Source: Dermatemys mawii (taxonomy: Eukaryota; Chordata; Testudines; Dermatemydidae). Taken from it: a stretch of 64,000 nucleotides of DNA. The position numbers and the translations under genes were made by a program. The stretch covers positions 13,657,572-13,721,571 of the forward strand of contig ML677364.1 of assembly GCA_007922305.1 (NCBI GenBank), written 5' to 3'. The notes beneath the pieces were generated by a model. The model was not told the DNA's origin. It did no database searches and saw nothing but the letters and a program-made list of their open reading frames with translations. This document shows positions 46,160 through 54,380 of the stretch, piece by piece. Position 1 is the stretch's first letter. Each line of letters opens with the position of its first letter.

Positions 46160-46618
46160 TGTGAGACCTTCTGATGCCCTGCTAAAGACCCTTCTTCCCC
46201 CTGCTTCCCTGCAGTGTGACCAGTTGAATGGGCCAGGATCCTCAGCAGGGAGCCCAGTTGAAGGCCCTCATGAGGGCAGGCTCCGTGTAATCTACTGAGT
46301 CAAGTGGGACCAGCTGGATTGAGGACTGGGAAGGAATATAAACCCAGAGAAGAGCTTGGGAAAGGGGGCTAGCCAGGCAGGAGGATAAAAGGGAGGTAGC
46401 TCTGTCTCTGCTGGCTCGACACAAGCCTCAAAGGCTGGAGGACCCACTGAGGGGTTAGGAAGAGGACTGGTTTTGGGGAAATTGGCACTGTACAGCCACT
46501 GTAAATAAAAGAGCGCAGGTGAAGCACCTGCAAGGGGCATCTGAGACCCTTTCTTTTGCCACCCTATGCACGGGGAACAAGGACGAGGGGAAGGAAACCT
46601 GTGCTGCCCCGTGACACA
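46160..46618 (+). mobile_element. Probable solo LTR, family 3
   Basis: The tract has LTR anatomy: a TATA-like GGATAAAAGGG near 46382, a polyadenylation-like AATAAAAG near 46504, a G/C-rich tail, and an end CCCCGTGACA. TGTGAGACC near 46160 is my best guess for the left end. The flanks GAGG and CAGG match at only 3 of 4 positions, so the boundaries are uncertain. No internal retroviral genes adjoin it. Confidence 0.5.
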
Positions 46619-46727
46619 GGTGTATAAGCATTGTCTATCTGATCTACACCATCTTTAACCAGTTTCTTTACGCTACAATTTTTACATAATGGAGTTCTTC
46701 TCTTATGTAAGATGTAGGTAAATTCCC

Positions 46728-47190
46728 ATAGAATCATAGAATATCAGGGTTGCAAGGGACCTCAGGAGGTCATCTAGTCCAACCCCCTACTCAAAGCAGG
46801 ACCAATCCCCAACTAAATTATCCCAGCCAGGGCTTTGTCAAACCTGACCTTAAAAACCTCTAAGGAAGGAGATTCTACCACCTCCCTGGGTAATGCATTC
46901 CAGTGCTTCACCACCTTCCTAGTGAAAAAGATTTTCTTAATATCAAACCTAAACCTTCTCCACTGCAACTTGAGACCATTAGTCCTTGTTCTGTCATCTG
47001 GTAGCACTGAGAACAGTCTAGATCCATCCTTTTTGGAACCCCCTTTCAGGTAGTTGAAAGCAGCTATCAAATCTCCCCTCAGTCTTCTCTTCTGTAGACT
47101 AAACAATCCCAGTTCTCTCAGCCTCTCCTCATAAGTCATGTGCTCCAGGCCCCTAATCATTTTTGTTGCCCTTCTCTGGACTCTTTCCAA
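46728..47190 (-). pseudogene. CR1 LINE 3' end with ORF2 C-terminus
   Basis: On the minus strand a 131-codon open frame (47208 to 46813) encodes the CR1 ORF2 C-terminus: '[20 protein letters not shown]' then '[20 protein letters not shown]', with a later '[13 protein letters not shown]' block. The element ends with the degenerate 8-bp terminal repeat (plus strand ATAGAATCATAGAAT at 46728) and the 'GGACCTCAGGAGGTCATCTA' 3' UTR text. It is strongly 5'-truncated but the remaining frame is still open, so it is younger than the 9.5-10.8 kb copy. It lacks the endonuclease and reverse transcriptase cores and cannot move by itself. Confidence 0.9.
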
Positions 47191-47624
47191 TATATATATA
47201 ATACCCATTTCTAAAAAGACATTGATTAATAATTCATGGATTACTATCCAATGTGTTAGGGATGGCTTGGGATGACTAGAATCAAACCCTTATAAGGAGG
47301 ATGAGGAAACTGTGAATTTCAGCTCAGCAATTTCCTGATGTATCACTCAGTCTGCGAGTGGTAAGATTAACAGGTCTCTGGTGGGGACATATTGGTCACT
47401 CTGAAAATCCACCGATGATTAATGAAAAATGAGAAGGTAAATAGTAGAAGCTGTGGAGACATAGAACAGCCCTGAAGGTCTGCTGAAAGGCCAAATGGAG
47501 GGCTCCTAGGACATATAATTCCAAACAGTTGCTAATTGCTAGTCTTGCCCCCAAAACAGATGTTTTTTTAGAGGACACAGGCTTTACCTCCTTGCCCACA
47601 GAGATGAGCACAAATCAGTGCTAT
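47191..47624. other. No recognisable feature
   Basis: No gene is supported; the short tract lies between the CR1 and a dispersed repeat. Confidence 0.5.
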
Positions 47625-47735
47625 CTGACCTGAAGAAGAGCTGTGTGTAAGCTTAAAAGCTTCTCTCTCTCACCAACAGAAGTTGGATTCAATAAAAGAT
47701 ATCACCTCTCCCACCATGTCTCTCTAATAGTATCT
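47625..47735 (+). repeat. Hammerhead-like dispersed repeat, CTGAAGA variant
   Basis: CTGAAGA (47630-47636) is followed by a pairable GAGCT...AGCTT segment and an AAAAGC box at about the spacing of a hammerhead core. The downstream text 'CACCAACAGAAGTTGG' and 'CAATAAAAGATATCACCTC' is a hallmark of a dispersed amniote repeat. The core has departed from CTGATGA and GAAA, so catalytic activity is unlikely. Its layout parallels the repeat at 56880-57010. Confidence 0.55.
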
Positions 47736-48279
47736 GAGTCACTAGTTATCCAATTAACACTGAAGAGCCAACAAGATTTTGGAAGAGGGAATTGGATAAC
47801 CTTTGTTTTTGTACATTATTCACTAAGTTGTTAATTTATTTCGAAGTGTGCGGGCAACTTCTGCCCTGATTTATACTGATGTAAACCTACTGCAACCTAT
47901 TATTACATTTATGAAACCCACTTAAACTCAACGAACAATAAAATAGGTTTAACTGAAATTGAAATGTGACCCACATAATCCTCATTACTGGTGTTGCTAA
48001 ATGAAAAAGAAAAAACCCGGCTTGATTATCTGATACTAGGACAAGTGTGTGGGATGGGCAGTTACAACAAAAAATATTTTTACCTATTTTTAATTGATAA
48101 ATCACTGGCAGAAGAGTACCACTGAAAAGAGATAATAAACTGATAAGGGATAATAAGACATAAGACCTAAGAACCTTAACCCTGAAATAGGGTTGAAGCT
48201 AAAAGGGGTCCAGTAGCCCCAGGGAAAATTCAGCAATGAATTGAATCAAGCAGCATGTGGCTATGTATAGGGTCCCTGG
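47736..48279. other. No recognisable feature
   Basis: No gene is supported. Confidence 0.45.
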
Positions 48280-48433
48280 GTGGTAATCTAGATTAATGGG
48301 TGGTTCTGGGTTCCCCGACCAGCCACAGATAAAGTGTAGTAAACCCAAAGAAGGGAACAGGGCTTATTTGGGAGCCCTTACAAAGGGATGAATTTAAAGG
48401 ACCTAGAGCTGGGGCTGAAGACACCAGTGAGGC
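48280..48433. repeat. Older repeat interrupted by the provirus, left part
   Basis: This tract and 54258-54380 are the two sides of the provirus insertion site and share its 4-bp duplication. Both are richer in G/C than the surrounding DNA and read like one older LTR or retroelement piece (left: GGTTCTGGGTTCCCCGACCA; right: CTTTAATACCCCAGAAGGAG). The family is not recognised. Confidence 0.35.
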
Positions 48434-48835
48434 TGTTCAATAAAAGGGGCCCCCTGCAATAAATTCCTCCTGGCCTTGCTTAACTTCCTTATCTTGTTCA
48501 AATATTTTTGCCTTGTTCCCTCTCCTGCTCTTTCTCTGCTTGATTGAGTAACCGTAGAAAGCAGTTTGCGCAAGATCAGCCTGAGATGGTACAGGAGACG
48601 TACCTAGTGTCTTTCCTTTGTCTGTCTTAAACCTATAAATACTGATATGTGTGTCTCATAAAGCTGCCACATGCCTCCAAAGCTACTAGCCTGAGGGGGG
48701 TGCGTGCCCTTTGATCAAAGTTGCTTGGCCTGAATGTGTTTCTTACATGGTCTCTGACAGTTTCGAGCTATAGCCCAACTCTGCACTACCCAGGTGTTGG
48801 GACGGTGAGTAGGACAAGCTGATTTTTACCTAACA
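48434..48835 (+). repeat. 5' LTR of the provirus
   Basis: 402 bp from TGTTCAATAAAAGG to TTTTTACCTAACA. A TATA box TATAAATA lies at 48634-48641. AATAAA words occur near the start (48439 and 48457) and a weaker CATAAAG follows the TATA box; I cannot fix the R/U5 boundary. A donor-like CGGTGAGT sits at 48803-48810 near the end. It differs from the 3' LTR by nine transitions and one G in a homopolymer run. Confidence 0.95.
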
Positions 48836-48839
48836 ATAT

Positions 48840-48856
48840 TGGGGCTTGTCCGGGAT
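48840..48856 (+). promoter_or_regulatory. Primer-binding site, tRNA-Pro type
   Basis: TGGGGCTTGTCCGGGAT lies 4 bp after the 5' LTR. It matches the tRNA-Pro primer site of gammaretroviruses except for one missing G and one C-to-T change. This is where reverse transcription would have been primed. Confidence 0.85.
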
Positions 48857-49007
48857 TCCTCTGATGTGGCTCCTCCTCCCGACAGTTTGATTACCCATAT
48901 ACAAATTGGTCGGCGCCACAGGAGATTTCTCCCAGCCAATTCGGTATTGGGGAGTCATGTGCCGAGCGGTAGGGTAAGCGTCAGTTGGAAAACTCCTGTC
49001 AGACGCC

Positions 49008-49859
49008 ATGGGGCGAGGGACTAGTGTCCCTGTTGGGAGCCCTTTGGGTATAATGAACAAGCTGTGGGATGAAGAAAAACTGCCGGTCCAAAAGGGAATG
49101 ACTAAAAGGAAATTGTGCACTCTTTGTGTGGCAACTTGGACTGGGTATACTGCAGTATTGGCCAATCCGGAGGAACGGTGGCCTATGTATGGTTCTTTCG
49201 AGCGGGCCCCCTTAAGAGGAGTAAGGGGCCAAATCGAAGACAACCATCTGCTACAGTTAGATTATTGGTGTTGTTGGGATTCCGCATAGGGACTGTGGAA
49301 ATCTTTAAAGATAATGGCAGTCCGACCTTCTTCCGAAGAGGATATCCCTCCCCCATGTTATTTTAATGAAGAATGTAAACCTCGGCACGTTTTAAGCTGC
49401 CGTTTGGTTCCTTTCGCCCCTGCCACGATATATCCTCCCCTCGGGGATGCTCCTCAGGGGTCGGGAGTGATTTTACCAGTCTCCCCACCGGAGTCCAAGA
49501 CTGAACGGGAAGAAGGGGGAAACTCCTTTTCAGAAAGAGCAGGCACTCGTAGTATGATGCAGGGGTTACGGGAATTACAGGAATTGCAGGATAAAGTTGA
49601 AGAAGTTCTGAGGCTGACCCCTAAGAAATTTCCTTTTTAAGCACCCCTCCTCCAGATGCCTCTTCAGGTACATGATCAACCCTTTGTGGGTAATGGACTA
49701 CCTGGTCATTTTAAGCATGAATGCCCCTGGAGACGCTCAGGTGGCCCAGCCGTAGCCGCTAACAATTATGCTGAAGACGAGTTCGCTTCCGTGCCACCTG
49801 CTCAACCTGTTCCCCAAGCCTGGGTCAACTATGGAAGACAGCAGCAGCATCCTAAGTGA
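49008..49859 (+). pseudogene. gag remnant (matrix, linker, partial nucleocapsid; capsid deleted)
   Basis: The frame starts at ATG 49008 with Met-Gly and a Ser at position 6, a myristoylation signal of retroviral matrix proteins. A tract rich in Trp, Tyr and Cys follows, then a stop at 49287-49289. The same frame reopens to 49640 (Pro/Glu-rich linker and a Leu/Glu-rich coiled segment), is closed by a stop, and resumes to 49859. There the text 'GHFKHECPW' is the second half of a CCHC zinc knuckle; its first two Cys are gone. No capsid major homology region is present, so an internal deletion removed capsid and part of the knuckle, probably near 49640-49690. The frame ends TGA-C directly before pol in the same frame. 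Confidence 0.8.
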
Positions 49860-50450
49860 CGGTGCCCCGGGAACGAAGGCAGACAATCTGATGATCTTAT
49901 CTCCTTAATGTCTTTGGCAGGCTCCCTTCTCTCCTTTTCCTCTCCCACCAAGGAGCCTCGTTTAACACTTTCAGTTCAAGGTCTCTCTGTATCTTTTCTT
50001 ATGGACACGGGGGCTACCTTTTCCCTTTTAAACCATGCTCCCTCTTCTTGGTTATCTCCTGAGGTAAAGACTGCTATGGGGGTGGAGGGAAATCCACAAA
50101 CTCTTGGGCTTACTTTGCCTTTACATGTTGTTTTTGCTAATAAGTGTTTTTCTCACCATTTTCTTTTTTCCGCAGCCTGTCCGATCCCTTTGATGGGTCA
50201 AGATTTACTTTGTAAACTTGAGGCCACTTTAACCTGTACTCCTGAGGGGGTGGGCTTATTAATGACTATGCTAGGAGATTCGACCGCAGTTTCGGGTATT
50301 CAGGAATCCCTTTCTTCCCTTCCCGTCGAACTCACTGATTTGCCTTCGTCCCTTTGGGGAACCTCTGACACCGATGTTGGCCTGCTCCTTTCGGCGGAGC
50401 CAGTCAAAAGTCAAGTTAAGCCCTCTTTACCCCACTCCATCAATCCCCCA
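49860..50450 (+). pseudogene. Retroviral aspartic protease region of pol
   Basis: The open frame continues in phase from gag after the TGA at 49857-49859. It contains the active-site triplet Asp-Thr-Gly (50004-50012) in the context 'FLMDTGATFSLL', and the second conserved block 'PIPLMGQDLLCKL' near 50190-50220. These are the flap-proximal and C-terminal landmarks of a gammaretroviral protease, which would cleave Gag and Gag-Pol. The protease domain itself looks intact at this level. The frame is lost near 50440, where the reading continues in the next phase into reverse transcriptase. The long Ser/Leu-rich linker after the protease is normal for a pol junction. Confidence 0.85.
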
Positions 50451-51820
50451 GTACCCTTTATTGCTAGAAGCCCAGGAGGACATCCGCCCCATTATTGAGG
50501 GATTTATTGCACAAAGGTTAGTTCATGCTCAGCACACCCCCTGTAACACTCCTATCCTCCCTGTTAAGAAACCTCCTAAAAGGGAAGGAGATCCTGTCCA
50601 CTGGTGCTTTGTACAGGACTTATGCCTTATCAACCGCTATGTGATTCCTCTTCATGCGGTAGTCCCTGAACCTGCTACCATCATTAGCCAGATTCCCTGG
50701 GACGCTAAGTGGTTTACTGTTATTAATTTGAAATCAGCTTTTTTTAACATCCCTGTTCACCCTGATTCTCAATATCTTTTTGGTTTCACCTGAGAGGGGC
50801 ATAGTTATGTTTGGCAGCACCTTCCTCAGGGCTTTCCGGACAGCCCCACTATTTTTAGCCAATGTCTTTGCCACGATCTGGAAGGTTTTGCCTGCTCCCA
50901 GGGATCTACACTGGTTTTATACGTGGACGACATTCTGCTACGTAACCGAGAGGAAGCCGCTCTCCGAGTCGATGGTAAGGCACTTCTATTATACCTATAT
51001 TCCAGAGGGCACAAGGTAGACCCCAACAAGATTCAGTGGGTCTCCCAGAGGGTCCATTACCTGGGGTTTTTGTTAACCCCGGAGGGTCGACTGGTGGATC
51101 CGGCCCATATAAAGACTATTCAACAGTGCCCCTGCTGACCACTAAGAAACAGCTTCGGGGTTTTCTGGGACTGATTGGATTTTGTTGCCCTCGGTTGCCT
51201 TCCTGAGGGGAGTTGAGCAAGCCACTTCATTGTCTCACTGCTAACTCTGCTCCTGACCCCTTGCAGTGGTCCCCAGACACGATTCAAGCCTTCCAGTTAC
51301 TCAAGGACAGTGTCGCCTCTTCTCTGTCTCTTCGTGCCCCTAACTATGGCAAACCTTTTCATCTTTTAGTCCATGAACGGGGCGGAGTTGCTAGTGGAGT
51401 CCTTACTCAATTAAGTGGGCCCCGTCACTTTCCGGTTGCCTTTTATTCTCAACGGATTGATCCTGTGGCCCAGGGGACTCCGTCCTGCACTCGGATTTTA
51501 GCGGCAACTGCCCCGCTGGTGGCAAAAGCCAAGAGCCTTACTCTGGGCCATTTTACTACAGTTTGGACTTCTCACGCCTTGTCAGCTCTTTTGCATAGGG
51601 GCACGACTCAAATGTTTTCGGCCCACCGACAACAACAGCTGGAGGCAGAACTTTTGGAAGATCCTAATTTAGTTTTTAAAAGGTGTGGGCCCCTTAACCC
51701 TGCTCTTTTGCTCCCTGAGTTGCCGGTTCCCCAGGACCAGCAAGATTGTATCGAAGTCGTCTCTAGTATCCTGCAGGTGAGGGACAACCTGTTTGATGAA
51801 CCTTTAGAAAACCCTGACTG
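50440..51820 (+). pseudogene. Reverse transcriptase region of pol, broken
   Basis: The RT palm begins in a new frame with the conserved 'QRLVHAQHTPCNTPILPVKK' segment and the 'FVQDL' block, then 'SAFFNIPVHP'. An in-frame TGA (50791-50793) stands where the family has Trp. The same phase then gives 'LPQGFPDSP' and the catalytic Tyr-Val-Asp-Asp (50920-50931). Near 51125 the phase shifts again, and a TGA lies at 51204-51206; from 51213 to 51950 the connection domain is open. The polymerase active-site residues are still visible, but at least one frame change and two stops would prevent a full-length product. Confidence 0.9.
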
Positions 51821-52290
51821 CATCTTTTTCTCGGATGGAAGTTCCTTTTATATCGACGGTAAGCGTTTTACTGGTTATGTGATCACCTCAGAGTGGGACA
51901 TTCTCGAGGCCGCCTCTCTGCCAGGGACTTGGGGGGGCCCAAGCTGCTGATCTCTACGCCCTGGCCTGAGCATGCCAGTTGGCTGCTGGTAAGTCTGTTA
52001 CCATCTTTACCGATAGCAAGTATGCCTTTGGAGTCGTACATTGTCATATCCATCTCTGGAAGTTTCGTGGTTTTCAGACCGCTGCTGGTAAGCCTATTCA
52101 GCATCTCCCCCTCGTCCTTAAGCTTTTGGATGCTCTTCAACAGCCTGCGGTCCTAGCGGTGGTTCACTGTCAGGCCCATTCTAAGGACGATACTCCCATA
52201 GCCAGAGGAAATGCTCTAGCTGATACTTCTGCCAAAAACACTGCTGTTTTGCCTCTAGCTATGCCTACGCTGGCCCTGGCTACTTCCTCT
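51820..52290 (+). pseudogene. RNase H region of pol, broken
   Basis: The first catalytic Asp appears in 'FFSDGSSF' near 51826-51849. A 7-G run (51931-51937) marks a phase change, and a TGA lies at 51967-51969. The domain then resumes with 'FTDSKYAFGVVH' near 52007, which holds another catalytic Asp, and 'VVHCQAHSKDD' plus 'GNALADTSAK' near 52160-52235, the His and last Asp positions. So the active-site residues survive in pieces in two frames. Its job was removal of genomic RNA during reverse transcription. Confidence 0.85.
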
Positions 52291-53542
52291 TTCCTTCCAA
52301 CCCTCTCGGTGTCTGTGCCAGCTGCTGAACTGCATTCGTGGCAGGCTTTAGGGGCTACTTTAATCAGTGGTGCCTGGCTCATGCCAGATGGTCACTTCTG
52401 CCTTCCCCGTTCTACATATCCCGTGGCAGGTCGTTGGCACCATGATAAAGGAGGTCATTATGGCACCCATGCACTCATAGATACTATCACACGCTTTTGG
52501 TATGCCCCAGGCATTCAAACTCTTTGTTTATCAATAGTGAAAGCATGCAGTACGTGTCAGCATACTGGACCTGCATTGCCTCTGAAGACCCCCAAGGGTG
52601 GAAGACCCCTACCTGCTGCTCCTTTCCAGCATCTCCAGATTGGCTTTGCAGATATGCCAAAGGCTTTTGGAAAAAAGCACCTCTTGGTTTTAGTCTGCCC
52701 TCTGACTTCCTGGGTCGAGGCTTTCCTTACTGCAAATTGTACTGCTGCTACAGTTGCAAAACTCCTCCTCAAAGACGTTGTACCCTGGTTTGGTATCCCT
52801 CTCGTGCTTGACTCTGATCGTGGACCCCATTTTACTGGACATATCCTCCGTTGTTTGGAACAGGGACTGGGTATTTTGCACTCTTTCCACACCCCTTACC
52901 ACCCCCAGTCTAGTGGAAAGGTGAAATGTATGAATAGAGAGCTTAAGTCTACATTAGCGAAATACTGTCAGGAGACAGGGTTTGAAGTGGCCTCAGGTAC
53001 TTCCCTTAGTCCTGTTTCATCTCCGTACTCGCCCAGACTGTGTATTGGGATTGTCTCCCTTTGAACTCCTTTATGGGCACCCTCCCTTTAAAGGTGGGAC
53101 ATTCCCACGTGCTGATGTTTCCCTATTGGGGTGGAGGGATCACATGACTGCTTCTCAGTTTCTCTCCTTACAGGCCCAGCTTCATACCTTGTGGAAGGCT
53201 TCACAGCTTTCCCAGACTGTGCCGCTAGAAGAACAGATTCATCCATTTCAGCCGGGAGATTTTGTTTGGGCAAAAAAGTTTGTTCAAGGTGATACCCTCC
53301 AACCAAAGTTTACCGGACCCCATCAAGTGCTCCTAACAACTCAGACTGCGGTTTTCTTGGTCGGACGTAAATCTTGGATCCACCACTCTCATGTTAAGCC
53401 GGTGGTAGTGGATCATAGTGCAGGACCGCCTGCTTCTCCAAATCCTGGGGACACCTCAGCAGATCAGTGGATAAGCTCACCTTTATCTGCCACCAAACTT
53501 AAGTTAACTAGGCAAAAATGCAAAAGCCCTGCACAATTGTGA
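52290..53542 (+). pseudogene. Integrase region of pol, catalytic residues lost
   Basis: The zinc-binding HHCC domain is recognisable: His-His at 52438-52443, a further His, and Cys-x2-Cys at 52546-52557. The core follows in the same phase. The first catalytic Asp position is Gly (52642-52644), the second Asp is kept in 'LDSDRGPHF' (52816-52818), and exactly 36 codons later, the D(35)E spacing, the Glu position is Lys (52924-52926). Near 52990 the phase changes, and 52982-53542 encodes the C-terminal domain with 'GLSPFELLYGHPP' and 'FQPGDFVWAKKF'. Strand transfer would not be possible even without the frame change. The final basic 'KLKLTRQK' region overlaps where env would begin. Confidence 0.9.
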
Positions 53543-53594
53543 CCTTCTTTGTTTTCTTGTTGTTTCATGTTGGACAAGGGTCCTGGGAAACAAA

Positions 53595-53795
53595 TGGATT
53601 CGTGACCTGCTCTGGTGTATTATGTGTGGTTTAATTTTTGTGATTATTTTATATTCACTTGTCAAGTTAGGTGTATGTTTTTGCCAGTGCTTTCCCTTTG
53701 TATTGAAAGCTGTGTTTAAACCACCAAAAACCAAAGACCCCACCCTTTTTGAATTAGCTCGCTTGGAAGTAGCGAAGGATTCACCTCCTCATTGA
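53595..53795 (+). pseudogene. env remnant: TM membrane anchor and cytoplasmic tail
   Basis: A 66-codon open stretch starts Trp-Ile-Arg-Asp (53595) and contains a hydrophobic segment rich in Ile, Leu and Val of about 20 residues, a Cys-rich juxtamembrane part and a tail with 'LFELARLEV', ending at TGA 53793-53795. This order (Trp-rich pre-anchor, anchor, Cys, short tail) is that of the C-terminus of a gammaretroviral transmembrane protein. The surface subunit and the ectodomain of TM, including any fusion peptide, are absent; only about 50 bp separate the end of pol from this piece. No start codon is in place, so it is not a functional gene. Confidence 0.7.
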
Positions 53796-53840
53796 TGGGT
53801 CCTATTGGGAGCAGCTCTTGATACATTAAGTCTCAAGGCT

Positions 53841-53854
53841 GCTGAGGGGGGAAT
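53841..53854 (+). promoter_or_regulatory. Polypurine tract
   Basis: GCTGAGGGGGGAAT directly precedes the 3' LTR. It would have primed plus-strand synthesis. Position and composition fit the family. Confidence 0.85.
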
Positions 53855-54257
53855 TGTTCGATAAAAGGGGCCCCCTGCAATAAATTCCTCCTGGCCTTGC
53901 TTAACTTCCTTATCTTGTTCAAATATTTTTGCCTTGTTCCCTCTCCTGCTCTTTCTCTGCTTGATTGAGTAACCGTAGAAAGCAGTTTGCGCAAGATCAG
54001 CCTGAGATGATACAGGAGACGTACCTAGTGTCTTTCCTTTGTCTGTCTTAAACCTATAAATACTGATATGTGTGTCTCATAAAGCTGCCACATGCCTCCG
54101 AAGCTACTAGCCTGAGGGGGGGTGCGTGCCCTTTGATCAAAGTTGCTTGGCCTGAGTGTGTTTCTTACATGGTCTCTGACAGTTTTGAGCTATAGCCCAA
54201 TTCCGCACTACCCGGGTGTTGGGACGGTGAGTAGAACAAGCTGATTTTTACCTAACA
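53855..54257 (+). repeat. 3' LTR of the provirus
   Basis: 403 bp from TGTTCGATAAAAGG to TTTTTACCTAACA, with TATAAATA at 54055-54062. The nine differences from the 5' LTR are all transitions; five fall at CG sites. Followed by the AGGC target duplication. Confidence 0.95.
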
Positions 54258-54380
54258 AGGCCAAGTAGTCTGTTTATTTATTGGACTCTTTAATACCCCA
54301 GAAGGAGTTCATTTGGACTTTATGACTTGGCCAGAGGACCAAGCCACTGAAAACCTGCAATGATTGGCTGGCAGCCTTCA
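54258..54380. repeat. Older repeat interrupted by the provirus, right part
   Basis: Continuation of the 48280-48433 tract on the other side of the insertion, joined through AGGC. Contains CTTTAATACCCCAGAAGGAG and GGCCAGAGGACCAAG. It reads like part of an older LTR or retroelement. Confidence 0.35.

Larger units (their letters stand above)
48434..54257 (+). mobile_element. Defective gammaretrovirus-like endogenous provirus (ERV1 type)
   Basis: A complete proviral frame of 5824 bp: LTR, tRNA-Pro-like primer site, gag remnant, an in-frame stop, protease, reverse transcriptase, RNase H, integrase, env tail, polypurine tract, LTR. It is flanked by a perfect 4-bp duplication AGGC (48430-48433 and 54258-54261). 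Gammaretroviral type is supported by the 4-bp TSD, the primer site, gag and protease sharing one frame across a single stop, and the protease and integrase motifs. Capsid and nearly all of env are missing, and pol carries several stops and frame changes, so it cannot make virus. LTR divergence of about 2% marks a fairly recent insertion. Confidence 0.95.
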
